Notes under the pieces: generated by a model
The model's input: the letters and a program-made list of their open reading frames with translations, nothing else
Databases searched by the model: none
Told to the model about the DNA's origin: nothing
Origin: Paenalkalicoccus suaedae
Lineage (GTDB): Bacteria; Bacillota; Bacilli; Bacillales; Salisediminibacteriaceae
Assembly: GCF_006965545.2 (NCBI RefSeq)
Contig: NZ_CP041372.2
Location: forward strand, 1,674,001 to 1,738,000
Reading direction: 5' to 3'
Length of the DNA: 64,000 nt
Shown here: positions 49,059 to 58,098 of the stretch, piece after piece
Position numbering within the stretch: position 1 is the first letter of the stretch
How the letters are laid out: the number at the start of each line of letters is the position of its first letter
Program-made: the position numbers and the translations under genes

Positions 49059-50279
49059 TTGCCTCCGCTCGCCGATACTATGCAAAAACATAATTTAACC
49101 GTCCTAATCTTTGCGAACTTTTTTGTAGCAGCGAGCGCCACGATGGTGCTCCCATTTTTATCGTTATACATTGAGACACTAGGTGATTTCTCCGACGCCT
49201 ATGTCCAGCGATGGTCCGGCTTTATTTTTGGTATCACGTTTTTAGTCGCCTTTTTCGTTTCACCTTTGTGGGGGAGATTTGGAGACCGCTTCGGTCGTAA
49301 GAAAATTTTGCTTATTACTGGCTTTGGAGTTGCCATCTCTCTATTTCTTATGTCGTTTGTAACAAGTGTGCTTCAATTATTTTTCTTACGCATGTTTATG
49401 GGAGTTGTCACAGGCTTTATTCCAACCTCCATGGCGTTAATATCCGCACAAACAAAGAAAGAAGATGCAGGAAGAGTTCTTGGTACTCTACAAATGGGGA
49501 CGTTATCTGGGGGCTTATTCGGTCCACTATTTGGAGGCTTGTTAGCTGATAGTGTGGGATTCATTTACACATTTTCGATCACAGCAGTAGGGATTTGTTT
49601 AGCGACGATACTAGTAGGCTGGGGCGTACACGAAATTCGCACGAAGAAGATGGTCCAAAAAGCTCGGAAATCGATGCGTGACGTCATCGCATTTATATGG
49701 AAAGATAAGCTACTTGTGACGATCATGCTACTATCGTTAATTGTGCAAACAGCGACCTTTAGCATTCAGCCTCAGCTGGCCTTATTTGTAGGCACACTTC
49801 TTGAAGGGGAGAATATTGCATTCCTTGCCGGTCTCGCATTTTCCATCACGGGGCTTGGCAACTTGACAGCAACGAGATATTTAGGGATTTTAGGCGACCG
49901 GCACGGCCACGAGAGAGTCCTTATAGCATGCATGATTGCTGCAGCGATTTTTTACTCACCTCAAGCATTTGTCGATTCCTATTTGCAACTAGTCATATTG
50001 CGATTTTTATTTGGAATTGCGATAGGTGGGATAATTCCATGCGTTGCCGCGTATATCCGCCTCGTTACTCCAACTGATATTCAAGGAGAGGTATTAGGCT
50101 ATAACCAAAGCTTTCGCTTTTTAGGCAATGTAACCGGACCTGCCTTAGGTGGACTTATCGCAGGCTATTACGGTCTCGCTGGGGTATTTTACCTTGCAAC
50201 TGCGTTGTTAGTTGTGATGGCAATTTACACGCTAATTGTCGTTATTCGTCAGTCGAAAGAAGAGAGGGATCACATATGA
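49059..50279 (+). CDS. MFS transporter
   Basis: Major facilitator transporter of 406 residues (TTG 49059) or 399 residues (ATG 49080); neither start has a strong ribosome site, and coupling to the patatin gene is likely. It has about twelve membrane helices. Motif A appears as GRFGDRFGRKK (about 72-82), and GVVTGFIPTSMALISAQ (about 118-134) resembles drug-efflux members. The substrate is unknown; multidrug efflux is a guess from motif type. Confidence 0.85.
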   Translation: MPPLADTMQKHNLTVLIFANFFVAASATMVLPFLSLYIETLGDFSDAYVQRWSGFIFGITFLVAFFVSPLWGRFGDRFGRKKILLITGFGVAISLFLMSFVTSVLQLFFLRMFMGVVTGFIPTSMALISAQTKKEDAGRVLGTLQMGTLSGGLFGPLFGGLLADSVGFIYTFSITAVGICLATILVGWGVHEIRTKKMVQKARKSMRDVIAFIWKDKLLVTIMLLSLIVQTATFSIQPQLALFVGTLLEGENIAFLAGLAFSITGLGNLTATRYLGILGDRHGHERVLIACMIAAAIFYSPQAFVDSYLQLVILRFLFGIAIGGIIPCVAAYIRLVTPTDIQGEVLGYNQSFRFLGNVTGPALGGLIAGYYGLAGVFYLATALLVVMAIYTLIVVIRQSKEERDHI

Positions 50280-50446
50280 TATTATCTGAAAAAGATAAAA
50301 AAATCATTATCAGTGCATTAAAAAAAGAAAAGCGGCGCCTTTTTACATCTCAAAGTAAAGCAAGCGATGTGCAAGAAGTCATCGATAAAATTGAACAAAG
50401 TAGACGAAATTCTAAAACCAACGAAGTGACACCATCTAAACTGTAG
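50276..50446 (+). CDS. 56-residue protein coupled to the MFS gene
   Basis: A short open frame with a good ribosome site (GAGAGGGA) and an ATG overlapping the MFS stop (ATGA). The product is hydrophilic and highly charged, with one likely helix containing KKEKRRLF and VQEVIDKIEQSRR. I recognise no family. Coupling and ribosome site make it likely to be translated. Confidence 0.6.
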   Translation: MILSEKDKKIIISALKKEKRRLFTSQSKASDVQEVIDKIEQSRRNSKTNEVTPSKL

Positions 50447-50467
50447 ATGGTGCAAGGAGTGAACACC

Positions 50468-51013
50468 ATGAAACGAATGATAGATGCTATGGTAACTCAT
50501 CATGTTAGAACAGTCGTTATCATTTCTATTGTAGTAAACGTATTGATCATTGTACTATCAGGTATCCCAGGCTACGTCGGCGATCTACCGACATGGGTAA
50601 CGAGATTACCGTTACTTAACGCAATTATGAACTCATTTACCTTTTTCTTCTTGTTATTTGCGCTTCTCGCAATATTAAAGCGCAATATTGTATTACACAG
50701 AAGATTTATCTTTGCCGCATTCTCCTCAACTTCTGTATTTCTAGTATCATACGTCATTTTTCATTTCATGGCAGAATCAACTAGCTACGGCGGTGGTGGC
50801 TTCAGCGCGATGTTTTACTACTTTATCTTAATCACACACATTGTGTTGGCAGCTGTCATTGTGCCACTCGCACTGATGAGCTTTTTCACAGGCTTCAAGG
50901 ATCTCAGATCAAAGCATAAAAAGTGGGTCCGCTTCGCCATGCCGCTCTGGCTATATGTCAGCGCAACTGGCGTACTCGTCTACGTTATGATCTCTCCATA
51001 TTATACATTTTAG
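50468..51013 (+). CDS. DUF420 membrane protein (YozB-like)
   Basis: A polytopic membrane protein of 181 residues with five hydrophobic segments. The closing segment HKKWVRFAMPLWLYVSATGVLVYVM is the DUF420 hallmark, with conserved His near 140-165. B. subtilis YozB belongs here; such genes often accompany cytochrome oxidase assembly genes, though not in this place. AAGGAG places the start at ATG 50468. Confidence 0.82.
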   Translation: MKRMIDAMVTHHVRTVVIISIVVNVLIIVLSGIPGYVGDLPTWVTRLPLLNAIMNSFTFFFLLFALLAILKRNIVLHRRFIFAAFSSTSVFLVSYVIFHFMAESTSYGGGGFSAMFYYFILITHIVLAAVIVPLALMSFFTGFKDLRSKHKKWVRFAMPLWLYVSATGVLVYVMISPYYTF

Positions 51014-51028
51014 AAAATATAGCGATAA

Positions 51029-51067
51029 GAAAGCCCTCTGCCAAAGATCAGGCAGGGGGCTTTTTCC
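51029..51067 (+). terminator. Terminator of the DUF420 gene
   Basis: AAAGCCC-CTGCC pairs with GGCAG-GGGCTTT, followed by T residues. Confidence 0.85.
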
Positions 51068-51078
51068 AGAAGTAAGGG

Positions 51079-51178
51079 GGCAATAGGATAACCGAGAGGA
51101 ATGAGCGGGTAACCACAAGCAATAGACGGATAACCAAGAGCGTGGAACGGATAACCAAAGCGAAATTCCGAAATTCCA
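51079..51178. repeat. Degenerate 21-bp direct-repeat array 4 (core GGATAACC)
   Basis: TAACC begins at 51089, 51110, 51131 and 51152, exactly 21 nt apart. The cores read GGATAACC, GGGTAACC, GGATAACC and GGATAACC; AGC or AG starts most units. A fifth, eroded unit (AAATTCC) is near 51173. The array lies between the facing terminators of the DUF420 gene and acsA. Confidence 0.82.
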
Positions 51179-51191
51179 CCAATACCCCAAT

Positions 51192-51229
51192 AAAAAAGCA
51201 GGAACCGACTCGTACCGTCGATTCCTGCT
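51192..51229 (-). terminator. Terminator of acsA
   Basis: On the minus strand AGCAGGAA-CGAC pairs with GTCG-TTCCTGCT (one mismatch), followed by TTTTTTA. Confidence 0.85.
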
Positions 51230-51277
51230 GTCCTTAAGCATAATGTACAATTCACTTTCTAGTAAATCATCTAAAAA

Positions 51278-52993
51278 TCAATCATCCATCGTAGACAGAT
51301 CGCCCGTCGGCTCGTCGAGCTCCCAAGCTTTCAGGACACGTCGCATGATTTTACCACTACGTGTTTTAGGTAGCTTCTCCTTAAACTCAATCTCTCGAGG
51401 TACAGCGTGAGCAGCTAGCTCCGTTTTAATGAACGTTTGGATTTCTTTTTTCAGTTCCTCTGAATAGTCGTAGCCATCTCGTAGTGAGATAAACGCTTTA
51501 ATAATGTGACCGCGAATCTCGTCTGGCTTCCCGATTACTCCGGCTTCTGCGACAGCTGGGTGCTCAACTAACTTACTTTCGATTTCGAAAGGACCCACGC
51601 GCTCGCCAGCTGTCATGATTACATCGTCGTTTCTGCCTTGGAACCAGAAGTAGCCATCTTCATCACGATAAGCAGTATCACCAGAGATATACCAGCCTGG
51701 AATGGCAAAGTACTCCTCAAATTTCGCATCATTTTTCCAAATTTTTCTCATCTGAGAAGGCCAGCCGGTTTGAACTGCTAGATTCCCCATCTCATTTGGA
51801 GGGAGTTCGTTGCCGAAGTCGTCTATGATCGCCGCATGGACGCCTGGAAACGGCTTACCCATAGAGCCTGGTTTAACGGGCTCACTTAAATAATTACAAA
51901 TGAGCATACCGCCGGTCTCCGTCATCCACCACGTGTCGTGAATTCGATGATGGAATACCTCCCAGCCCCAACGGACTACCTCAGGATTCAATGGCTCTCC
52001 AACGCTCAGTATATGTCGCAGTGAGGAGAGGTCATATTTTGATAAAATATCTTTAGGCGCGGCCATTAGCATACGAAAAGCGGTAGGAGCGCTGTACCAG
52101 ACTGTTACCTGATATTTTTCAATCGTGTGATACCAGTCATCTGGTGAGAAGCGACCGCCGCGGACAACGTTTGTTGCACCATTTAACCAAGGTCCAAAAA
52201 TTCCGTACGATGTTCCGGTTACCCAGCCAGGATCGGCAGTACACCAATACACATCGTTATCCTGTAAATCAAGAACCCATTTTGCAGTTTGATAATGCTG
52301 AAGCATTGCATAGTGCACGTGGTAAACGCCTTTCGGCTTGCCGGTGGAACCAGACGTATAGTGAAGGATAAGACCATCTTCTTTATCGACCCACTCGATT
52401 GCAGTGTCATCTGATGGGTGCTTTTCTAGCTCCGTCTCATAAAACACGGTATTGATCCCACCGATTTCTTCTGAACCTCCAACTAGCATAATCGTTTTCA
52501 GGCTAGGTAGCTCCTGATGAGGAATTCGAGATGCAAGGTCTGGGGTTGTAATAATCATCGTTGCTTCACTGTCTTCAAGGCGCGCCTTCACCGCGTCCTG
52601 CATAAATGCTTCAAAGAGCGGTCCAACAACAGCTCCTACCTTAATCGCCCCGAGCAATGCTACATAGAGCTCCGGCGAACGGGGCATAAAGATGAAGACA
52701 CGATCGCCTTTATCCACACCTAAATCGCGAAACATATGGCTTGCTTTATTTGTTAAATCGCAAAGCTCGCTGTATGTGTAAGTTTCATCACGAGATGCAT
52801 CTGAATAATGCAAGGCGGTTTTTTGACCGCGACCTTCTTTCACATGTCTGTCAATTGCTTCATAGGCAGCGTTTACATTTCCAGTTTTGGACCAAGTAAA
52901 GACTTTTTCTACGTCCTTCCAGTCGAATGATTCGCGTGCTTTTGTATAATCCTCTAACGCATATGTACCCTTTTTCGGTTGTAACGTTTCCAT
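51278..52993 (-). CDS. acsA: Acetyl-CoA synthetase
   Basis: Activates acetate to acetyl-CoA via acetyl-AMP, 571 residues, the length of B. subtilis AcsA. Adenylate-forming motifs are YTSGSTGKPKG (about 233-243), WWMTETGG (about 362-369) and the C-terminal SGKIMRR with the Lys that is acetylated to switch the enzyme off. The AcuABC regulators are not adjacent here. The start is ATG 52993 behind GGAGGTG. Divergent from fumC across 179 nt. Confidence 0.94.
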   Translation of the reverse strand: METLQPKKGTYALEDYTKARESFDWKDVEKVFTWSKTGNVNAAYEAIDRHVKEGRGQKTALHYSDASRDETYTYSELCDLTNKASHMFRDLGVDKGDRVFIFMPRSPELYVALLGAIKVGAVVGPLFEAFMQDAVKARLEDSEATMIITTPDLASRIPHQELPSLKTIMLVGGSEEIGGINTVFYETELEKHPSDDTAIEWVDKEDGLILHYTSGSTGKPKGVYHVHYAMLQHYQTAKWVLDLQDNDVYWCTADPGWVTGTSYGIFGPWLNGATNVVRGGRFSPDDWYHTIEKYQVTVWYSAPTAFRMLMAAPKDILSKYDLSSLRHILSVGEPLNPEVVRWGWEVFHHRIHDTWWMTETGGMLICNYLSEPVKPGSMGKPFPGVHAAIIDDFGNELPPNEMGNLAVQTGWPSQMRKIWKNDAKFEEYFAIPGWYISGDTAYRDEDGYFWFQGRNDDVIMTAGERVGPFEIESKLVEHPAVAEAGVIGKPDEIRGHIIKAFISLRDGYDYSEELKKEIQTFIKTELAAHAVPREIEFKEKLPKTRSGKIMRRVLKAWELDEPTGDLSTMDD

Positions 52994-53121
52994 GTCTAAA
53001 CACCTCCAAAGAAGATAGCTTGCACTATTAATCATATACACATCATTCAGAAAATTCAATCCTTATCCATTTTTTATGAAATTTCATAAAGCAAGAAAGT
53101 GTGAGGGAGAATCTTTTATGG

Positions 53122-53147
53122 TAAAATGAACATCGTAAGCGCTTTAG
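53122..53147 (+). promoter_or_regulatory. fumC -10 box and cre-like element
   Basis: TAAAAT (53122-53127) is followed 7 nt later by GTAAGCGCTTTA (53135-53146). The latter matches the central part of the CcpA site (cre) but not its outer 3' bases. A near-identical element in the same place precedes odhA. The -35 region is weak. Confidence 0.4.
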
Positions 53148-53172
53148 TGATACATATGAGGAGGAATTATGC

Positions 53173-54561
53173 ATGGAATTTCGAACAGAAAGAGACACAC
53201 TAGGAGAAGTACAGGTTCCAGCCGATAAATGGTACGGAGCTCAAACACAACGAAGCCGCGAAAACTTTAAAATTGGCACAGAAGTGATGCCAAGAGAGAT
53301 TACAGACGCATTTTCGATCTTAAAAGAAGCATGTGCAAGCGCCAATGCAACACTCGGTAATATGGAAAAAGAAAAGGCTGAGATGATCCAGCAAATTTGT
53401 AAGCAGGTAAGAACTGATAAAAACTACGAACACTTCCCATTAGTTGTTTGGCAAACTGGAAGTGGTACGCAGTCTAATATGAACATGAACGAAGTTGTAG
53501 CATATAAAAGCAACGAAGCGTTTGAAAAACAAGGAAGCGAGCATCGCATTCACCCGAATGATGATGTGAACAAATCGCAAAGCTCGAATGATACATTCCC
53601 AACAGCTATGCACATTGCAGCATTATTAGAAGTGAAAAACCGTCTAGTTCCTTCGCTTAAAAAGTTACACCAAACGATTGAGGAGAAGGCAGCGGCTTTT
53701 GATCATGTAATTAAAATTGGACGTACGCATCTTCAAGATGCAACGCCACTCACACTCGGCCAAGAAATGAGTGGATGGGCGCATATGCTCAAAAAATCAC
53801 TTTATATGATCGAAGAGTCGTCGGAACAGCTTCGTGATCTTGCAATCGGAGGTACAGCGGTTGGTACAGGAATCAACGCTCACCCTGATTTTGGAGATAT
53901 AACTGCTGAAGCAATTTCTCAAATTACAGGCGAAACATTCCGCTCTTCCGAAAACAAGTTTCATGCGCTAACAAGTCATGACGAAATTGTTTACGTGCAC
54001 GGAGCATTAAAGGGATTAGCTGCTGACTTAATGAAGATTGCAAACGACGTTCGTTGGTTAGCGAGTGGTCCGCGTTCTGGTATTGGAGAGATTACGATTC
54101 CAGCAAATGAACCAGGTAGCTCGATCATGCCGGGTAAAGTAAACCCAACGCAATCAGAGGCCATTACAATGGTAGCAAGTCAAATTTTCGGTAATGATGC
54201 GACTATCGGCTTTGCAGCCAGTCAAGGTAACTTTGAGCTAAACGTGTATAAGCCAGTTATTATCTACAACTTCCTTCAGTCGGTTCGACTATTGAGTGAC
54301 TCCATGATCTCCTTTAACGATAACTGTGTTGTCGGTATTGAAGTGAATGAAGAGATTATTGACAAGCACGTGAAAAATTCACTTATGCTCGTAACGGCAT
54401 TAAACCCACATATCGGGTATGAAAAAGCGGCCAAGATTGCGAAAACAGCTTTTGAGAAGAATAGTACACTTAAAGAGACGGCCGTGGAGCTTGGCTATTT
54501 AACTGCGGACCAGTTTGATGAATATATTGATTTAGAAAAAATGGTTCGTCCACAAAAATAG
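53173..54561 (+). CDS. fumC: Class II fumarase
   Basis: Converts fumarate to malate in the TCA cycle, 462 residues. The fumarase/aspartase signature [13 protein letters not shown] is at about 316-328; the SGTQSNMN segment (about 97-104) and [10 protein letters not shown] (about 184-193), with the catalytic His, are also present. GAGGAGG precedes the ATG. The dipeptidase gene follows after 9 nt. Confidence 0.95.
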   Translation: MEFRTERDTLGEVQVPADKWYGAQTQRSRENFKIGTEVMPREITDAFSILKEACASANATLGNMEKEKAEMIQQICKQVRTDKNYEHFPLVVWQTGSGTQSNMNMNEVVAYKSNEAFEKQGSEHRIHPNDDVNKSQSSNDTFPTAMHIAALLEVKNRLVPSLKKLHQTIEEKAAAFDHVIKIGRTHLQDATPLTLGQEMSGWAHMLKKSLYMIEESSEQLRDLAIGGTAVGTGINAHPDFGDITAEAISQITGETFRSSENKFHALTSHDEIVYVHGALKGLAADLMKIANDVRWLASGPRSGIGEITIPANEPGSSIMPGKVNPTQSEAITMVASQIFGNDATIGFAASQGNFELNVYKPVIIYNFLQSVRLLSDSMISFNDNCVVGIEVNEEIIDKHVKNSLMLVTALNPHIGYEKAAKIAKTAFEKNSTLKETAVELGYLTADQFDEYIDLEKMVRPQK

Positions 54562-54570
54562 GAGGGCACA

Positions 54571-55497
54571 ATGAACGTTATTGATCTACACTGTGATGCA
54601 CTACTTCGCTTAGATGAACTTTCTGACGCATCCTTTATAGATGATGAGCGTCTTGAGGTTAACTTAAACAGATTAAAGCAGGGAAAGGTGAAGGTTCAAT
54701 TTTTTGCAATATTTATTGAGCCGGACATTCCAAGCGATCAAAAATTTTACGAAGCGTTAAAGCAGGCGGATCTTTTTCATAAGCACGTGTTGACTGCGCC
54801 AGGAATACGCTTTATAACTAGCTGGGATCAAATCAATCAGCTAAAAGAGGACGAGATTGGTGCTGTTCTTACTCTCGAGGGAGCTGACCCTATTGGTCAG
54901 GATTTAGTAAAACTTTCCACTCTTTATCATTTAGGCGTGCGCTCGTTTGGTCTAACGTGGAATCAAGCAAACCTAGTGGCTGATGGGATCGGAGAGCCGC
55001 GGGGTGGTGGCTTAACGGAATTTGGTTTTGATGTCGTGAAATTTAACAACGAGCATCGTATGTTAACTGATGTCTCTCATTTAAGTATTGCTGGATTTTA
55101 TGACGTCATGAAAACAGCAGCATATCCAATTGCTACTCATTCTAATGCAACGTCTATTAATCCGCATCGTCGGAATTTAAATGATGAGCAAATTGATACC
55201 CTAATTAAAGCAAAGGGCATTATAGGGATTGTGTATAATCCACCTTTCGTTGGTAAAAGTGACGACACAGCGTCCATAGAAGAATTGATTGAGCATATCG
55301 ACTATATATTAAATCGCGGCGGCGAAGACTGTATTGCTTTAGGTTCTGATTTTGATGGGATCGAAACGTATGTAGAGTCATTAGAGCATGCAGGAAAGCA
55401 TCAGAATTTAATTGATGCACTTTTAAACAAATATGAGCGATCACTTGTCGAGAAAATTGCCCATAAAAATGTACGTGCTTATTTAAATCGAATCTAA
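54571..55497 (+). CDS. M19-family dipeptidase
   Basis: Zinc dipeptidase of 308 residues, related to renal dipeptidase and to bacterial membrane dipeptidases. Metal residues are in DLHCDAL (H7, D9), the bridging Glu in LTLEGADP (about 109-116), and later His in DVSHLS and ATHSNA. The C-terminal GSDFDGIET is a family mark. No signal peptide, so cytoplasmic. It probably shares the fumC transcript. Confidence 0.88.
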   Translation: MNVIDLHCDALLRLDELSDASFIDDERLEVNLNRLKQGKVKVQFFAIFIEPDIPSDQKFYEALKQADLFHKHVLTAPGIRFITSWDQINQLKEDEIGAVLTLEGADPIGQDLVKLSTLYHLGVRSFGLTWNQANLVADGIGEPRGGGLTEFGFDVVKFNNEHRMLTDVSHLSIAGFYDVMKTAAYPIATHSNATSINPHRRNLNDEQIDTLIKAKGIIGIVYNPPFVGKSDDTASIEELIEHIDYILNRGGEDCIALGSDFDGIETYVESLEHAGKHQNLIDALLNKYERSLVEKIAHKNVRAYLNRI

Positions 55498-55504
55498 TTA
55501 AATG

Positions 55505-55551
55505 AAGCCTCTTTAGACATATGCGTTATTTTGTCTAAAGAGGCTTTTTCT
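55505..55551 (+). terminator. Terminator after the dipeptidase gene
   Basis: AAGCCTCTTTAGACA pairs with TGTCTAAAGAGGCTT, followed by T residues; a 15-bp perfect stem. Confidence 0.92.
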
Positions 55552-55592
55552 CCTTTTGAACAAGCATATTTATAAACCATATAGGGGATAAA

Positions 55593-55601
55593 TGGTATAA
55601 T
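55593..55601 (+). promoter_or_regulatory. Extended -10 promoter of msrAB
   Basis: TGG-TATAAT (55593-55601), 25 nt before the msrA start; -35 weak. Confidence 0.45.
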
Positions 55602-55626
55602 GAAAGACGAAATGGAGGTCGATTTT

Positions 55627-56145
55627 ATGAAGAAAGCAACGTTTGCTGGTGGTTGCTTTTGGTGTATGGTAAAGCCATTCGACCAAGAGCCTGGAATTGA
55701 ATCAGTTATTTCTGGTTACACAGGAGGACACACCGAAAATCCAACATATAAAGAAGTCTGTTCGGAAACGACTGGACATTTAGAAGCTGTACAAATTACG
55801 TATGATCCATCTATTTATTCGTACGAAAAACTACTGGAGCTATTCTGGCAACAAATTGATCCAACCGATCCGGGTGGTCAATTTCATGATAGAGGAGAAT
55901 CGTATACAACAGCGATTTTTTATCATGATGATGAGCAAAAACAGCTTGCCGAGGAGTCAAAGGGTCGCTTAGAGATGAGTGGCAAATTTACCAAACCAAT
56001 TGCGACAACTATCCGAGAGGCAAAGCCATTTTATGAAGCAGAAGAGTATCATCAGGATTATTACAGAAAGAATCCGCTTCATTACAATATGTATCGTAAA
56101 GGTAGTGGACGAGCTGACTTTATTAATCGAAATTGGGGGAATTAA
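55627..56145 (+). CDS. msrA: Peptide methionine-S-sulfoxide reductase A
   Basis: Reduces the S form of methionine sulfoxide in proteins, 172 residues. The active-site GGCFWC (8-13) has the catalytic C10 and C13. [12 protein letters not shown] (about 33-44) and the [18 protein letters not shown] segment are conserved. The start is ATG 55627, placed by TGGAGG. msrB follows after 3 nt, so both stereoisomers are repaired from one transcript. Confidence 0.96.
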   Translation: MKKATFAGGCFWCMVKPFDQEPGIESVISGYTGGHTENPTYKEVCSETTGHLEAVQITYDPSIYSYEKLLELFWQQIDPTDPGGQFHDRGESYTTAIFYHDDEQKQLAEESKGRLEMSGKFTKPIATTIREAKPFYEAEEYHQDYYRKNPLHYNMYRKGSGRADFINRNWGN

Positions 56146-56148
56146 ACA

Positions 56149-56571
56149 ATGAGTAAAGAGGATTTAAAAAATAAACTGACAGATATTCAATTTAAAGTAA
56201 CGCAGCAAGACGGAACAGAGCCACCGTTTGATAACCCACTGTGGGACTTCTTTGAAGAAGGACTATATGTGGACATTGTCTCTGGAGAAGTGTTGTTTAG
56301 CTCAAAGGACAAATTCGAATCAAACTGTGGCTGGCCGAGTTTTACAAAGCCAATTAATGAGGGGTCGATTATCGAAAAAACGGACCGAAGTCACTTTATG
56401 GTTCGAACGGAGGTTAGGAGTAAAGAAGCAGACTCTCATTTAGGACATGTTTTCCCAGACGGCCCAAAGCCGACTGGATTACGATATTGTATTAATTCGG
56501 CTTCTCTTAGATTTATTCCGAAGGATCAGGTAGAAGAAGAAGGCTACGGAGATTACACGAAATATATTTAG
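56149..56571 (+). CDS. msrB: Peptide methionine-R-sulfoxide reductase B
   Basis: Reduces the R form of methionine sulfoxide, 140 residues. The catalytic Cys is C114 in RYCINSASL, and the resolving Cys is probably C60 in CGWPSF. The structural zinc CxxC pairs found in many MsrB proteins are absent, as in other Bacillus members. Second gene of msrAB; terminator follows. Confidence 0.96.
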   Translation: MSKEDLKNKLTDIQFKVTQQDGTEPPFDNPLWDFFEEGLYVDIVSGEVLFSSKDKFESNCGWPSFTKPINEGSIIEKTDRSHFMVRTEVRSKEADSHLGHVFPDGPKPTGLRYCINSASLRFIPKDQVEEEGYGDYTKYI

Positions 56572-56583
56572 CTATTAAAACAG

Positions 56584-56624
56584 GTCGAAGGACACCTTGC
56601 GAGGTGTTACCTTCGACTTTTTAT
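56584..56624 (+). terminator. Terminator of msrAB
   Basis: GTCGAAGG (56584-56591) and ACCT pair with AGGT and CCTTCGAC (56610-56617), followed by TTTTT. Confidence 0.88.
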
Positions 56625-56906
56625 ATACATACATTTTTTTGAGATAATGGTTGTTGAGAGATCTTTACTGACATGTTTGCAAACAAAATCGCCATAATTG
56701 ATAATCTTAAGACCGAATCGCCTATTATTCCTACATAATTTAACTTTTTCCCACACTTTTTCATTTTGTAATCTTAAATTAACACAATTTTTCAGAAAAC
56801 ATAGTATACTTAGTATAAGAGAGATTTTACTATTATTATTTTTGCATATAATCGACATTATCTATATAGATAATCTTTCATTCTTCTACTGGGGTGATCT
56901 ACATCT
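56625..56906. other. AT-rich intergenic region before the esterase gene
   Basis: About 280 nt, clearly richer in A/T than the surroundings. It contains a -10-like TATACT near 56807 with no good -35, and an 18-bp palindrome (listed separately). I see no gene, RNA structure or repeat array in it. Confidence 0.5.
56857..56874. promoter_or_regulatory. 18-bp perfect palindrome, possible operator
   Basis: ATTATCTATATAGATAAT reads the same on both strands. It lies 32 nt before the start of the esterase gene, where a repressor could block the promoter. No adjacent regulator gene was found. Confidence 0.4.
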
Positions 56907-58085
56907 ATGATGAAGCGCAGAGGGTTTATAAGAAGATTTATATTCGTCACGTCGTTTTTATCTGCACTAAGCGTTGCGATTGTTTCTATGACATTATTTA
57001 TTTGGCAACAAACAGATGAAGGCAGACTGCCAGCGAAGACGGCAGTAGTGCTACATGCGATTAATAATAATTTAGTGAGCTTAGATATTAATATCCGACC
57101 ACCTAAAATTGTGACAGGCGAGTCGGGTAGTCCGAGTCTTCTTAGAGAAGACATTACGATTCCTGTTCAAGGCGGTTCGCAGATTCCTGCAAGAATTTAC
57201 CGGCCAAGTGGTGACGGACCCCATCCAATTGTTATATACTATCATGGTGGAGCCTTCCTTGAAGGGTTTGGAGATTTAGATACACACAACAATATTATTC
57301 GATCTCTAGCATCTCGAACAAATAGTATTGTTATAGCACCAAGCTATCGTGTCGCTCCTGAATACGTTTTTCCGACTGCAACAGAAGATAGTTATTCTAC
57401 TCTTCTTTGGGCGCAAGATAATGCAGCGTCTTTAAAAGGGGATCCCTCTAAAATTAGTGTTGCAGGTGATAGTGCTGGAGGGAACTTGGCGACTGTCGTG
57501 TCGATGATGTCTCGCGATCGCAATGGACCAAGTATCGCATCACAGGTGCTACTCTATCCATTAACCACATTTCAAGATATTCCATTAGCTTCTCGTGAAG
57601 CATATGATAGTGGATACTATTTATTATCAAGGTCCGTTATGTACAAAGCGCGTGATTCGTATACGCCTGATGAGTGGATGTGGAATCATTCTTATACATC
57701 TCCGTTACAAGCGGACAATTTAGAAGATTTACCTCCAGCTCTCATTGTAACAGCAGAGTTTGATCCTCTTCGTGACGAAGGGGAGCAGTATGCAACTAGG
57801 TTACATGAAGCAGGAGTGCCTGTAAAAGCTACTAGATACCGTGGAGTCATGCATGGATTTGTATCCTTTTATGAAGTGATGCAAAGTGGAAGAGATGGTC
57901 TTCAAGAGGCATCTGTATTTTTAAGACAGGTTAATAATGAAACGTTAAGAATTCGCGACGAGTATGCGTTACAAGTAAAAGAGCCACCAAAAGGCTTTGA
58001 TAAAGTGCGTGACCATACGGAGGCGTTTGCGATTGCTGCCTATTTATTAGGTAAATCGGGAGCAGATTTCTTAATAGTAGAGTAA
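56907..58085 (+). CDS. Membrane-anchored alpha/beta hydrolase (HSL-type esterase)
   Basis: A protein of 392 residues. An N-terminal helix (about 10-33) acts as uncleaved signal anchor, so the catalytic domain is outside. HGG (113-115) is the oxyanion loop, S189 in GDSAGG the nucleophile; the Asp in EFDPLRDEG (about 286-294) and the His in VMHGF (about 313-317) complete the triad. This is the hormone-sensitive-lipase family of esterases for short-chain esters. The next gene follows after 13 nt. Confidence 0.88.
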   Translation: MMKRRGFIRRFIFVTSFLSALSVAIVSMTLFIWQQTDEGRLPAKTAVVLHAINNNLVSLDINIRPPKIVTGESGSPSLLREDITIPVQGGSQIPARIYRPSGDGPHPIVIYYHGGAFLEGFGDLDTHNNIIRSLASRTNSIVIAPSYRVAPEYVFPTATEDSYSTLLWAQDNAASLKGDPSKISVAGDSAGGNLATVVSMMSRDRNGPSIASQVLLYPLTTFQDIPLASREAYDSGYYLLSRSVMYKARDSYTPDEWMWNHSYTSPLQADNLEDLPPALIVTAEFDPLRDEGEQYATRLHEAGVPVKATRYRGVMHGFVSFYEVMQSGRDGLQEASVFLRQVNNETLRIRDEYALQVKEPPKGFDKVRDHTEAFAIAAYLLGKSGADFLIVE

Positions 58086-58098
58086 GGATGAATAGACA

